A DNA stretch of 64,000 nucleotides from Bombyx mori (GCF_030269925.1 NC_085129.1:17723501-17787500), one strand, 5' to 3'. Shown: positions 32,105 through 43,245, numbered from the stretch's first letter. The notes: generated by a model from the sequence alone, not told the origin. Numbers and translations are program-made.

Positions 32105-32430
32105 ATAGTTAATACATTGCCAAAGAACTCTGGAGACGAGCATGACTCGTATCAGAGGTGAGAAAAAGAAACATCTAGAAAAACTTCAGTAACTGGATCA
32201 AATAAAGTGGACGGGCTATATATTGCCAAATATGCAGGAAAAGTGGAGGAAGATTATCACCGAATGGTACCTTAGAAACGGTAAGAGGAATAGAGGGAGG
32301 CAAGCAATGAGATGCGACGATGAGATAAAGGCTGCTTGATAGACAGCAATGGAAGATATTAGAGGAGGCCCACGCCAAGAGGCACATTGAACTAAGAGAC
32401 ATTCTGTAAACACATACATCAATTAAAAGT
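32105..32430 (+). pseudogene. RTE-like C-terminal ORF remnant
   Basis: With stops and shifts it reads WTGYILPNMQEKW, ITEWYLRNGKRNRGRQAMRC and DDEIKAA. This corresponds to KWAGHxAR...EWRPRxGxRxxGRPxxRWxDDI in intact relatives. Confidence 0.65.
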
Positions 32431-32906
32431 GCAGGATAAAGGACTGATTAATTGATTGATAGAGAAAGGATTCATAGAAATTGGTTCACATAGAAACAAG
32501 TTCTGAGACACACAAAAACGTACGAATTGAAAACCTCCCCCCTTTTTTAAGATTGGTTAAAAATGCGAAAGTCATGCACATTATGTTTTTAAAACTATAT
32601 GCCGCAGTCTTATGTATTAATTGTTTGAAAGAACGAATCTACACTTCAATAATAATCTTATAGATAATGGTCAGTGGTTAACCCTGACTGATGAACCGCA
32701 GAATCCGGGTTCGGTTTCCGTTCGGTGTCAGTTTCTATGTTTGGATTGGATTTGTTTATTCTTGTCACAAATACTTGTTTTCGGAGCTCAACGATATAAT
32801 AAAGAAACATAAATTACGAGTGTACGTCAGGTTAAATCCTTTAGGCTTTTTCGTTTCATCGTTTGAGTGAGTCTCATTTCAAAAGCAAGCAAGAATCACA
32901 GTTCTT

Positions 32907-33446
32907 GTGGTGTTAGCTTATCATACAACACAAGTATTTGACAGATGCTTGAGTCTCGCTAGCGACATGTTCAAGATGAGCTTGCATATACAAGTTCCGA
33001 ACAACAAGTCAAGAGCTTGGACTACCACCGTTCCCGCGCTCTCGCAGTTAAAAATAAGTCATCCCAGCATCACAGCCTCAACAGGGGACCACCGTAGTCG
33101 GCTCACCGTGCTTCCTGGTTCTTCGGCACGCACCTCTACTACCTCATCACGCATAATCATTCATAGTTCACGATTGCGGAAGGCTAAGACATTGATTGAC
33201 TTCAATCGAATACTGTATTTCATATTCACTTCACTGTACGCATTGCACGAATTTCAATTCCATCGAATCCAGTTCGTAAAAGGCAACATGTGTGCAAACA
33301 ATCTTCGTTTCAATAAATTATCTGACGGTAAATTTTCAGTTTATTTGTTCCCGATTCGCAGCATTTGTTCAAACATTTGGCTTCACAGTTATAACTCGCG
33401 TGGATTCGGTAGGAGGTATTGGCAGACCGAGTGTTTGCGATCGTGA
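32907..33446 (+). other. 179-codon open frame of unknown nature
   Basis: Starts GTG (not ATG) in mixed-composition, apparently non-repetitive DNA. The translation has no domain I recognise, no signal peptide and no long hydrophobic segment. A second frame over 33292-33483 and the text KVLESLELKNSFL downstream hint at an old, shifted coding sequence. It may be chance. Confidence 0.2.
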
Positions 33447-33623
33447 TCAAGCGACATCGATGACACAGTTGCAATACGTGTAACAGAAAGTTCTGGAGTC
33501 TCTGGAGTTGAAAAACAGTTTTCTGCGATAAAGTAACAATAACGTAATAGGGAATTCGTTAATATAGCAACTGAAGACATTGCTGCTATCACAATCTGAC
33601 ATGAAAGAATTGGCTCAAAGAAA

Positions 33624-33819
33624 GTACGCACGGGTAGATACAGCCACTCTGCCTATTTCAATCGTTTCGCGGATCTTCTCAGTGGGTCGCGTTTCCGATC
33701 CGGTGGTAGATTCTGCGAAGCACTGCTCTTGCTGGGGCCAGTATTAGCAATGCCTCCCAGTTTGAGCCCGGAGAGCTCACCTACACGCTAGCCTCTCAAG
33801 GCTATCAGCATAGGTAGGA
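33624..33819 (+). mobile_element. Bm1 fragment fused to jockey family A 3' UTR
   Basis: 33624-33660 is Bm1 body (CGCACGGGTAGATAC, CTGCCTATTTC). From 33661 family A begins mid-UTR (GGATCTTCTCAGTGGGTCGC) and runs to CTATCAGCATAGGTAGG with an A-rich tail. Confidence 0.75.
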
Positions 33820-34187
33820 ATGAAAAAAGAAAAAAAACAGAAATTGACAATTGTATTACGGCAAAAATACCAGGATAACCTCAGTTGTGCTTTATACAAT
33901 CACATCAACGAACACATCTGTGAAGGCGTTACAGTAACTGTACGTACGTTGTGCGTCGCAAGTCAGTCGTGCGAACCGCGGAAAGTCCGGCAAGGTTGAA
34001 ATAATTTAAAAATAACGGAATCTTATTAGTGTTACCGCAATTATTAATTCGCTCACGTTGTTCCGGGATTTGTTTTTCTGTTCTAGAAATTGAGCATTGA
34101 TTGTAAATGTTTTTTTTTCATCCACCACAAATGTACACGATGGAACTATGAATCATAAGTCCACTTCTAAAGACTGCACACTGGTTT
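33820..34187. other. No gene recognised
   Basis: A short GC-richer patch near 33945-34000 (GTCGTGCGAACCGCGG) contains a TCAGT initiator-like site, but no TATA box and no downstream frame. Confidence 0.3.
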
Positions 34188-34393
34188 TTTTCCCTACCTA
34201 TGCTGATAGCCTTGAGAGGCTATTTCAGCTTCACCCTAACGTATGTAGGTGAACTCACGGGACTCAAACCGGAGTGCTGCTAACACTGACCCTAGCAAGA
34301 GCAGTGCTTCGCAGAATCTACCACCGGATCGGAAACGCGACCCACTGAGAAGATCCGGCGAGAAACTCAGTGGGCTGTGTCTATGGGTTAACG
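34188..34393 (-). mobile_element. Jockey-like 3' UTR, family A
   Basis: Well preserved: CCTATGCTGATAGCCTTGAG through CCACCGGATCGGAAACGCG to GAGAAACTCAGTGGGCTGTG. Confidence 0.82.
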
Positions 34394-34529
34394 CACTGAT
34401 GCAGTTAAAGACTTCAATCGTTTGTTTGATATGGGAAGACGAATTTTTGTCTGTAAGCTTCAGTATCTAGGTCAACATCAGGTACCTCGTCAGTCTGTTT
34501 GTCTGTCATAGTGAAAACCCATAAAGAAT

Positions 34530-34713
34530 AAAAGTCGTCGTGGCCTAAATGATAAGACGCCCAACGCATTCGTATCAAACGACCGTATTGGCGTTCGAAT
34601 CCCGCAGGCGGGTACCGATTTTTCTAATGATAAACTAATCTCTTGCTCACGAATTATTTCCACGATTAAGGAATAATAAAATCGCGTATAATAAAAACGA
34701 AGACCGCAAAAAA
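34530..34713 (+). mobile_element. Bm1 tRNA-like head only
   Basis: CGTCGTGGCCTAAATGATAA (A box region), GCGTTCGAATCCCGCAGG (B box), then TTCCACGATTAAGGAATAAT and CGTATAATAAAAACGAAGAC, ending at GCAAAAAAG. No body follows. Mutations suggest an old copy. Confidence 0.8.
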
Positions 34714-35287
34714 GTTAATCTCTGCAAGATTTTAATGTTGTTATTACAAAAAGGCTTGATCATTATTTATGCAATGATTGTCTATTGAGTTTATGTATGT
34801 ATATATGTTTTGTGAAGTTGTTTTCGAAATAAAAAGGTTTTAAGTTAAGTGGTCGTATTTCAAAATCGATCATGACGCCAACTCCATTGCAAGCCGACCC
34901 AAGAAGTTGCTCGTGAGTATCCGTTAAACAATGTATTTCCATAAGAAAATTTGATAGCTACTTCTAAAAAAAAAACTGACAAATGATGTCACAGTTCAAT
35001 ATCCCGCCATTACCACTGTTTATGTTTTTAAAAAAAAAAGCGTTATAACCATACGCATCTTAATTTCAACATAAATGAAACAAATATTTTAATATAACTT
35101 CCGGAGATATCGGGTTTTGTAGCACTTAAATAGTTCTAGTAAGTTCTGGAAGCCCTATTCTCGAATGAGCGCTTTAATTTAAGATAATTTAAATTCCGAT
35201 ACGTTTTTTTCATAAACACAGACATGAATACGTTTAATTTTGATGCCAAATTAACTCTTCCATAGCGGATATAAAGGTGATTCTTGC
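34714..35287. other. AT-rich, no gene recognised
   Basis: No open frame with recognisable content and no repeat ends. Confidence 0.35.
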
Positions 35288-35545
35288 TTACAGAAAAAAA
35301 TTATGATTTGTTCTTTTACGTGCTTCAGACTGAATCGGGGTATTTCCAGAGCGGATTATCGGTTCGTATTTTATGTCTGTACAATGCAACGGAAAACTAC
35401 CAGACCGCTCCGACAGAAACCTTGATATAATGTCTTTTTTTGTTGTTATATTTTTACTTTTAACAACCAAAGTTATCGGTGGAAGATTCTGATGCTTTAT
35501 GGCTTCATAAACGGAGGAGATTAAGGCACCAGTGATGTTGTTCAC
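35288..35545 (-). other. 85-codon frame, possible exon or relic
   Basis: The frame runs ALISSVYEAIKHQNLPPITL, VVKSKNITTKKDIISRFLSE and SGSFPLHCTDIKYEPIIRSG to a stop. It starts GTG, with a stop just upstream and a ttaagcag acceptor-like site. Composition looks protein-like and it is not in a known repeat, but no family is recognised and no partner exon was found. Confidence 0.25.
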
Positions 35546-35730
35546 TGCTTAATTCACCCCTCGCTTGAGGCGATAGCGTTCACACCTTGGTATTAATCAT
35601 TAAGAATGTTCTCTTCCATATTCGACCATTTTCCGTCTTAATTCAAGCTAATTTTACTAATTGTCGTCTATTAAATGAAATAGAGGGTAAATACCACAAT
35701 ATTCATATGTCATATATTCACGTCATTCAA

Positions 35731-36169
35731 GTCGTCGTGGCCTAAAGGATAAGACGTCCGGTGCATTCGTATGTAGCGATGCACCGGTGTTCGAATCCCG
35801 CAGGCGGGTACCAATTTTTCTGATGAAACACGTACTTAACAAATGTTCACGGTTGACTTCCACGGTGAAGGAATAACATCGTGTAATAAAAATCAAACCC
35901 GCAAAATTATAATTTGCGTAATCACTGGTGGTAGGACCTCTTGTGAGTCCGTACGGGTAGGTACCACCACCCCGCCTATTTCTGCCGTGAAGCAATAATG
36001 CGTTTCGGTTTGAAGGGTGGGGTAGCCGTTGTAACTATACTGAGACCTTAGAACTTATATCTCAAGGTGGGTGGCGCATTTACATTATAGATGTCTATGG
36101 GTTCCAGTAACCACTTAACACCAGGTGGGCTGCGAGCTCGTCCACCCATCTAAGCAACAAAAAAAAAAC
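35731..36169 (+). mobile_element. Bm1 SINE, full length
   Basis: A nearly intact reference copy. The head has TGGCCTAAAGGATAAGACG and GTTCGAATCCCGCAGG, then ATTTGCGTAATCACTGG, body and a 9-A tail. A and B boxes are complete. Confidence 0.95.
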
Positions 36170-38570
36170 GTGTCCGCAAAGCCAAATATGACGTAATGAC
36201 AATATTAATCTAATATGATTATGTCTAAAAATCGCGGAGACCAAAAAAAATCTATACTATAATCCGTCTTTATTGGCAACACCAAAAGTTGCTAGGTTTA
36301 TTTTTCAATTTATTATTCATTGGTCTCACAGGTATTATTACGAAGACTATAAAATTGTTTTTATCATAGCGTCTACTCTATTAATTACAGGTAAACGTAG
36401 CATTCATAGAAATACAACTATGTTAATTCTAAGTACCATAAATTAGCAATGAAGCATAAGTATACTAGCATATCATCTATATTTGACGTCAATATTTCAA
36501 TTTATTTGTTATGAAATTAGACGGTAATGTAATGAGGGTGCGTCCTAAAAGGAATTGGATAGACTGTGTGAAAGAGGAAATGCGAGAGAGGTTCCGTGTG
36601 AGTGCAGAGATGAGGTATGTTTTTTTCATTCCCTACTTATTCGCTGTTAGCTTAAGAAGGCTATTCCTAAGAGTCAGACGGGTAAGTTGTCAGTACCCAG
36701 GGAGGAAAAGTTACACTTTCTTCCCTGTACAGCGGGAGGAAAACCAAACTTTCGGCGTGGGTAGGAGAAAAAAAAATTTTGGTATATGTACTGTGTATAT
36801 ACCACTGAAGTAGGAAACCTATGGAAATGAAACGTCAACCAAAAATTCGTGCCACTGTGACGTCATCTGACCACAAAACATGGCGGTTTTAGTGCTGTAC
36901 CAAAGATTTCAATGTTATCAGGTTTTATCGATAAACGTTCTTGGCTCATTTTACTTTAAATATTGTTGAGTATTATTTATTTGTAGAATTTATACTTTAA
37001 TGGGAAGTAAGTAGGTATATTGTTATGTGCAAATATGATATGATTTAGATGGATGAAATCTAAGACAAGTTCGTCCTTCGAATTTCCCAAGTAAACGATA
37101 TGATGATTTTTAAAAGTTGCTACACTGATTTTATAAAGTTGTCGTTTGTCGCAAAACAAAGATATGGCGTAGTACAGTGCCATCTGCCCATTTCTAGAAT
37201 GCTAAATGTTATCGTATTTTGAGTACGTGTTTTTCTTAGACTACTACAATCTATTTTAATTGTTTTGCTGACTAAAGTCCGTAACACACTCTCGCTTGAG
37301 AGTGATTCAAATTTTAAACTTATCAAGGGACCGCGTGATAAAAAAAAATACCTACAGAACATTTATTAATTAATTACAAACGTAATTCCTTGTGACTTCC
37401 TTTCTAAAATCAGTTAATTATTAAATATTTAACGAATTTACAATAGTGTTTTACTCACTACGGAATAAAACTATTTTATTTAAATAGTTCCGAAGAGATT
37501 TTGTCGGTAGCCTTTTTCCCGAAATATCTAAGCAGAATGTCTAAATATGTTTTGATGACATATTTTAATAAGAGGTATTTATGATTGGTGTCAGGATCAA
37601 TAGATTCCGACCGAAAAATGGTGTCCGATTTTTCGGATGAGGGCTTCATAATGAATTTAAATGTATATAGAAAATAGTTTTGGGGCATCGACTTTCTTGA
37701 GATCCTATAAAATATGTTTTAATTATTATTTTTGTATATTTTAAGCATGATAAAATAAGAAATTTTATTTAAGCAATCATATTAAATCGATATCAAAGTC
37801 AATAAATAATGTACAACCCAAAACAGACGGCCGAACTGACGTGACAATGACATTTGGCGCGCTAAACATGGCGGATTTTCGGCCTCATTAGACGGAGACG
37901 GAGATATTTACGTATAATCATGTTTCATTTTATGTACGCACTGAAATACTGTTATATTGTTTTCCTGCGAGTTAAAGTGCTGAGTAAGAACGAGATAGAT
38001 ATATGTTTATGTATGTGCCTTCAAAATGGGTGCTATTTATATAAGCAATTGTACGTATAGAACAATATGTCGTGTCCCTACTATATAGGTCTATGGTATA
38101 TACGCATTTAGTAAAAAAGTGGTTATTTTATTATTACAAACAGACACTCAAAATTTATTTATTTGTATAGATTGGTATTTATGTAAATCGTGTAAATTGT
38201 TTATTCATTTATTATGTGCAAAGTAGCAACAATATTGTTGATATATATATGTATATTCATTTTAAATCGACAAGTACACCGCGCTTAATCTCTTTCCTGA
38301 AGTGATTCTTGTCTGATGGTTGCCAGGAAGAGATCGCTCTTAATTTAAATTTAAAATAAATCTGTCAAATCTATTAAGGACGACCTGATGTCATACTTAA
38401 ATACTATCACAACTTAAATAATAACCTAGCTTGAACAATGCCAATTAAACTAGATCACTTCTTCGTCAAAATTCAACCATGAGCAACTGTTTGGTATGTT
38501 TATTAAATAAATGAAATCCTTTGAGACACCGATTCTGATTTTTTAAAATAATTTTTTTTTTATTTCATTT
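36170..38570. other. 2.4 kb without assignable gene
   Basis: 36505-36615 (+) reads VRPKRNWIDCVKEEMRERF, a non-LTR C-terminal relic. Minus-strand frames at 36977-37183, 37120-37362 and 37476-37688 have protein-like composition (for example YLLLKYVIKTYLDILLRYFG) but no recognised family. The rest is AT-rich. Confidence 0.4.
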
Positions 38571-39075
38571 TTTTTTATTGCTTAGATGGGTGGACGAGCT
38601 CACAGCCTACTTAGTGTAAAATGGTTACTGGAGCTCACAGACATCTACGACGTAAATGCTGTCACCCACCTTGAGATATCAGTTCTGAGGTCTCAGTATA
38701 GTTATAATGGCTTTGCCACCCTTCAAACCGAAACGCATTACTGCTTTACGGCAGAAATAGGCAGGGTTGGTGGTACCCACCCGCGCGGACTCACAAGAGG
38801 ACCTACCACCAGTAAAATATCTCTGAATACCTTTACCAATAACTCTGCCAATGCCGGTCCCAAGCCCGGATGAGAAAAGAGGAGGGTTGACTTGGATTTC
38901 GACCTTTCCACCGTAAAATAACCAACGCCAAATGTCTGGCGGCGGTTAATTAGCCGGTCCCAAATAAGGCTTCAGCGACCTGAAAGAACTAAATCTCTTC
39001 CAAAAGCACTGCCGTGGAAGGACGTGGTCCCTCGCCATGACTGTGTATTTTCCCAAGAAAAAATATATATAAAAT
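38571..39075 (-). mobile_element. Composite element: Bm1 body with a different 5' sequence
   Basis: 38571-38815 is a Bm1 body. At the usual boundary it is joined not to the tRNA head but to AATATCTCTGAATACC, AATGCCGGTCCC, GCCCGGATGAGAAAAGAGG and more, up to about 39075 (plus-strand order). The same junction and first about 45 bases occur inside the Bm1 copy at 8281-8353. It could be the 3' end of a LINE that shares its tail with Bm1. No coding frame is visible. Confidence 0.6.
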
Positions 39076-39129
39076 AATTTTATATATATTTAGTTATACC
39101 TATATTTAAATTAAATAGGTTTAAGTTTA

Positions 39130-39240
39130 GAAGCTAAGGATCGCAGCAGATGGAGGGAAATCGTATGGGAGAAACTGATGCAGCGGGGGAGTCACGACCC
39201 TCAGTAATGAGGAAAACGACGCGAGGAGGAGGAGGTTAAA
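39130..39240 (+). pseudogene. Non-LTR C-terminal fragment
   Basis: Reads EAKDRSRWREIVWEKLMQRG, SHDPQ and two stops, then GAGGAGGAGG. It is the same C-terminal signature as 29246-29487. Confidence 0.65.
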
Positions 39241-39582
39241 GTTTAAATAGGTTTAATATCCTGAAAAGCACTCCACGCTTTTTTACCATTAAAATCATTT
39301 TATCTTACACTATTTTTAATTCAAATATATTAAGATTAATTTTCTATTTTTTCGGTTGGATTTCTATAAAAGCGTATTTTGTTAGTTTTTTTAAACTATT
39401 ATTTATCTTTCATTTTTTAGTTGAATTTCAATTTTTTTTATATTTTTTCAATTTTTTTAAATATTGAATTGTAATCGTTCCTTAATAAGTATACAAAATT
39501 TCGAGTTAATCCGACGTTTTGAAGGGGGTCAAAATCATGTTCAAAGATTCCGTTTCAAACGTACATACTAACATACATACGT

Positions 39583-40100
39583 CTGCAGCTAATAAAAGCG
39601 TATTAAAAAGAAGTATTTTATTATGTTTATTGTACTCGTTCGGATGTTTTTTTCTAAGAATGAAGTCGCGCTGCAAGATCTAATTTTATAATTCACGATT
39701 AAATATACATACGTCTGCAGCTAACAAAAGCGTATTAAAAAGAAGTATTTTATTATGTTTATTGTACTCGTTTGGATGTTTTTTTCTAAGAATGAAGTCG
39801 CGCTGCAAGATCTAATTTTATAATTCACGATTAAATATACATACGTCTGCAGCTAATAAAAGCGTATTAAAAAGAAGTATTTTATTATGTTTATTGTACT
39901 CGTTTGAATGTTTTTTTCTAAGAATGAAGTCGCGCTGCAAGATCTAATTTTATAATTCACGATTAAATATACATACGTCTGCAGCTAATAAAAGCGTATT
40001 AGAAAGAAGTATTTTATTATGTTTATTGTACTCGTTCGGATGTTTTTTTCTAAGAATGAAGTCGCGCTGCAAGATCTAATTTTATAATTCACAATTAAAT
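39583..40100. repeat. 132-bp tandem array, about four copies
   Basis: CTGCAG marks units at 39583, 39715, 39847 and 39979, a constant 132-base period. Each unit reads CTGCAGCTAATAAAAGCG, TATTTTATTATGTTTATTG, ACTCGTT, GAAGTCGCGCTGCAAGATC and ATTCACGATTAAATATAC. Copies differ at only a few positions. The first unit is continuous with dispersed repeat D (39256-39582). Confidence 0.92.
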
Positions 40101-40169
40101 TCATTATAACGATTCCAGTTTTTGTAGTCGATCTTTATTATTTAATCATCATTACAACGTGGCAGCTTT

Positions 40170-40390
40170 TTTTCCTACCTATGCTGATTGATGGCCTTGT
40201 GAGGCTATTTCAGCTTTTACTTAACGCGTAGGTGAGCTCACGGGGCTCAAACCGAGAATGTTCCTAACACTGGCCCTAGAAAGAGCAATGCTTCGCAGAA
40301 TCTACCGCCGGATCGGAAACGCGACCCACTGAGAAGATCGGGTGAGTAACACAATGGGCTGTGTCTGTGGGTTAATTTACTCAATCGGTG
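40170..40390 (-). mobile_element. Jockey-like 3' UTR, family A
   Basis: TTTCCTACCTATGCTGATTG to GAGTAACACAATGGGCTGTG and TGGGTTAATTTACTC. Several substitutions relative to the other copies. Confidence 0.78.
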
Positions 40391-40425
40391 CTTATGGGAA
40401 CCGCTTGCTATTTAGCGGTTTTTTT

Positions 40426-40530
40426 TTCCGCTCTTGTAGGGAGACGAACTGTATGTTCGTCTACCTGATGGTAAACGGTTACAGTAGCTCATGGAAGTCA
40501 GCAATGCTAAGCCGCTGCCTAGGTTTATTA
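40426..40530 (-). mobile_element. Non-LTR 3' end, family C, degraded
   Basis: CTCTTGTAGGGAGACG, GTTCGTCTACCTGATGG and CAGCAATGCTAAGCCGCTGC. Confidence 0.55.
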
Positions 40531-41395
40531 TATATCGTTAAGATGCCACGAACTCAATATTATTTAGCAAGTTAATATATCTTTTGCAATCTGTCCGTTG
40601 AGAACATTTCGATAATAATCGAAACTCAAGCTGCATTTCGATTAAATGTCTACCAATATAGTGAAATTAAATTCATAAATATACATACAAATACACAATG
40701 TAATACAATAATAATTAATAATAATTAATTTAAATAACATAAAAACAGATTCCGGATACATCGCTCGCGCACTTAAATGTGTACACCGGAATGGTATTTA
40801 GAAAGGATTTCAATAATAGTACAGTAACAGGCAATAAATATTGCACATCGATATTAAGAAAGAGACAGTCGTCTGATTTTGTTTTTGTTGTAGAGCGTTA
40901 TCTGTGTGCGACGAAAAACCAACATCCGGTCTTTATGGAGACTAAATGTCTAATAGGTAATGTGCGACAGATATAACGGTCTGCGAAGCAAATATTTTCC
41001 GTGTCTTTCCCAGGGTTGATGTGCAATATTTATCGCCGGATACTGTACTTAATATGGGGAGGGTTCATTCACCGAAAAATGGCGGCCATGTTCGACAAAA
41101 TATTTACAAAGAAAAAGAAAGAAAAACAACTCGTAATTCTAAACAGTGTAAACACGTTTAAAAATAAAATAAAAGATAGATTTGGCCAATTAGTTATTGA
41201 ATTCGTTTATATTCGTGACGGGCCTTTAGTATTTTTCCGCAAATTATAATTTAGTACGCAATCTCTTTGCACAGCGACGAGTGAGGCTTCGTTCCTCAGC
41301 TGGACAAATAACATTTAATTAAATGCCTAATTACTACAATTAATATCGTGATGATGCTCATATAGTTTTTTTTATTTTTATTACAACACATCTAT
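40531..41395. other. No gene recognised
   Basis: Frames at 40779-40976 and 41001-41249 (+) are short. The second contains AAAATGGCGGCCATG but no recognisable product. Confidence 0.3.
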
Positions 41396-41480
41396 ACTAA
41401 TACATAAATCTACAGTGGTTTTTACGGATGTTCCGTTATAACTACTGAACCGTGCATCCGATTGACTTGAAACTTGATAT
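41395..41480 (+). mobile_element. Helitron 5'-end fragment (family H2)
   Basis: TCTATACTAATACATAAATC, CAGTGGTTTTTACGGATG and CCGTGCATCCGATTGACTTG, stopping at GAAACTTGATATCC. It is the direct-orientation 5' end of H2. Repeat D sequence follows at 41500. Confidence 0.7.
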
Positions 41481-41814
41481 CCTTTGACACTTATTTTTAC
41501 AATATAATAATTTTTCTTACACTATTTTTAATTCAAATTTATTAAGATTTATTTTCTACTTTTTAGTTGGATTTTCTATAAAAGCGTATTTTTTTAGTTT
41601 TTTTAAACTATTATTTATTTCTTAACAAGTTGAGCGCCATATAAAAAAATCGAGTATTTTCGATCAGGCCGCCGTGCTTACCGGAGAGTCTTATCTTTCT
41701 GAAATGTTCGGACCATGAGGGTCACCCGTGAGCATTTTAAAATATTTAAACTATATGATAAAAGTCGGTAATTTTTATCTTCCATGCAAATTATCGCATT
41801 TTATTTAAAATTGA

Positions 41815-42056
41815 ATTTTTTTATTGCTTAGATATGTGGACGAACTCACAGCCCACCTAGTGTTGAGTGGTTACTGGAGCCCATAGAAATCTACAACGTA
41901 AATACGCCATCCACCTTGAGATATAAGTTCTAAGGTCTCAGTATTGTTACGACTGGCCCACCCTGCAAACCGAAACGCATTACTGCTTCACGACAGAAAT
42001 AGGCAGGGTGGTGGTACCTACCCGCGCGGACTCACAAGAGGTCCTACCACCAGTAA
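41815..42056 (-). mobile_element. Bm1 SINE body
   Basis: Headless copy ending GGTCCTACCACCAGTAAAAA on the plus strand. A fragment of the CGAGGGGTGAAAGG MITE (AGCCTTTCACCCTCG) follows. Confidence 0.88.
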
Positions 42057-42560
42057 AAACCAACTTTACATAGCCTTTCACCCTCGAATGGTACGCGAAC
42101 TATCTTAAACTGCCGTGTTAAGTCGTAAGTAAGCTTAACATTCTAAACATTTCTTTAGCCATAGTTGCTAGATAAGGATGGTGGGTGATTGAGCGTAATG
42201 CCATATAAAGATGGGAGTCATGCCCAACAATGGGTGCCAAAGAGCTGACGATCATTATGATATATATTGGCAAAGACGTAAAGAAACTCACATCACTAAA
42301 TAATCATATAAAAAAACTTAAAAAAAACCTTTAATTCAAAGTAAACACAAGTTTAATTAATATAATTATTGATCACAATTTTTTTTGTTTATTTAATTAC
42401 GAAATAAACACATTTAATGTGTTTACGAATGAATAAAATTAAGGGCCGTTAACACTTTGTCCGTTTTTTTACCCACCAGTGGGCATAGCGTACTATGAGA
42501 ATAACATTCGGGTCATGCCAAAATTAGAAAACCAGTAATTTTTATCAACCTGAGATTTAT

Positions 42561-43001
42561 CGTCATCGTGGCCTAAAGGATAAGACGTCCGGTGCATTCG
42601 TATGTAGCGATGCAACGGTGTTCGAATCCCGCAGGCGGGTACCAATTTTTCTAATGAAATACGTACTTGAGAAATCTTCACGATTGACTTCCACGGTAAT
42701 GTGTAATAACTTCCACATTGTGTAATAAAAATGAAACCCGCAAAATTATAATTTGCGTAATTCCTGGTGGTAGGACCACTTGTGAGTCTACACGGGTAGG
42801 TACCACCACCCCGCCTATTTCTGCCCTGAAGCAGTAATGCGTTTCGGTTTCAAGGGTGGGGCAGCCGTTGTAACTATACTGAGAGCTTAGAACTTATCTC
42901 ATAGTGGGTAGCGCATTTACGCTGTAGATGTCTATGGCCTCCAGTAACCACTTAACACCAGGTGGGTTGTGAGCTCGTCCACCCACCTGAGCGATAAAAA
43001 A
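42561..43001 (+). mobile_element. Bm1 SINE, full length
   Basis: Head with CCTAAAGGATAAGACGTCCG and GTTCGAATCCCGCAGG. It has a short local rearrangement in the head (AATGTGTAATAACTTCCACA), then the body with TAATTCCTGGTGGTAGG. Confidence 0.93.
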
Positions 43002-43009
43002 TATTAAAA

Positions 43010-43245
43010 ACATTGAATTTTTTATGCTAATACCAAACAAAACGGAATTTTAATTGCAAAAATAATTTCGCGTATTAAGCGAATTTTTTAAAAAAATTTT
43101 ATTGGCTTTGTAGGCAGACGAGCATACGGCCCACCTGATGGTGAGTGGTTACCGTCGCCCATAGACTTCAGCAATGCCAAGGGCAGAGCCAAGCCGCTGC
43201 CTACCGCTTAATACTCTGTCGCTTAAACGTCTTTGATCTCTCAAA
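43010..43245. mobile_element. MITE (CGAGGGGTGAAAGG family) interrupted by family C
   Basis: The MITE part GCGTATTAAGCGAATTTT stops at about 43090. Family C (GGCAGACGAGCATACGGCCC to CCGCTTAATACTC, inverted) occupies 43100-43217. MITE-like GTCGCTTAAACGTC resumes after it. Confidence 0.5.

Noticed and set aside
35731..35815. tRNA gene suggested by A and B boxes
   Set aside because: The same boxes occur in every full Bm1 copy; the cloverleaf arms do not hold and the sequence continues into the SINE. It is a tRNA-derived head, not a tRNA gene.
39583..40100. CRISPR-like array
   Set aside because: Repeats are 132 bases and continuous with no unique spacers; eukaryotic context. It is an ordinary tandem repeat.
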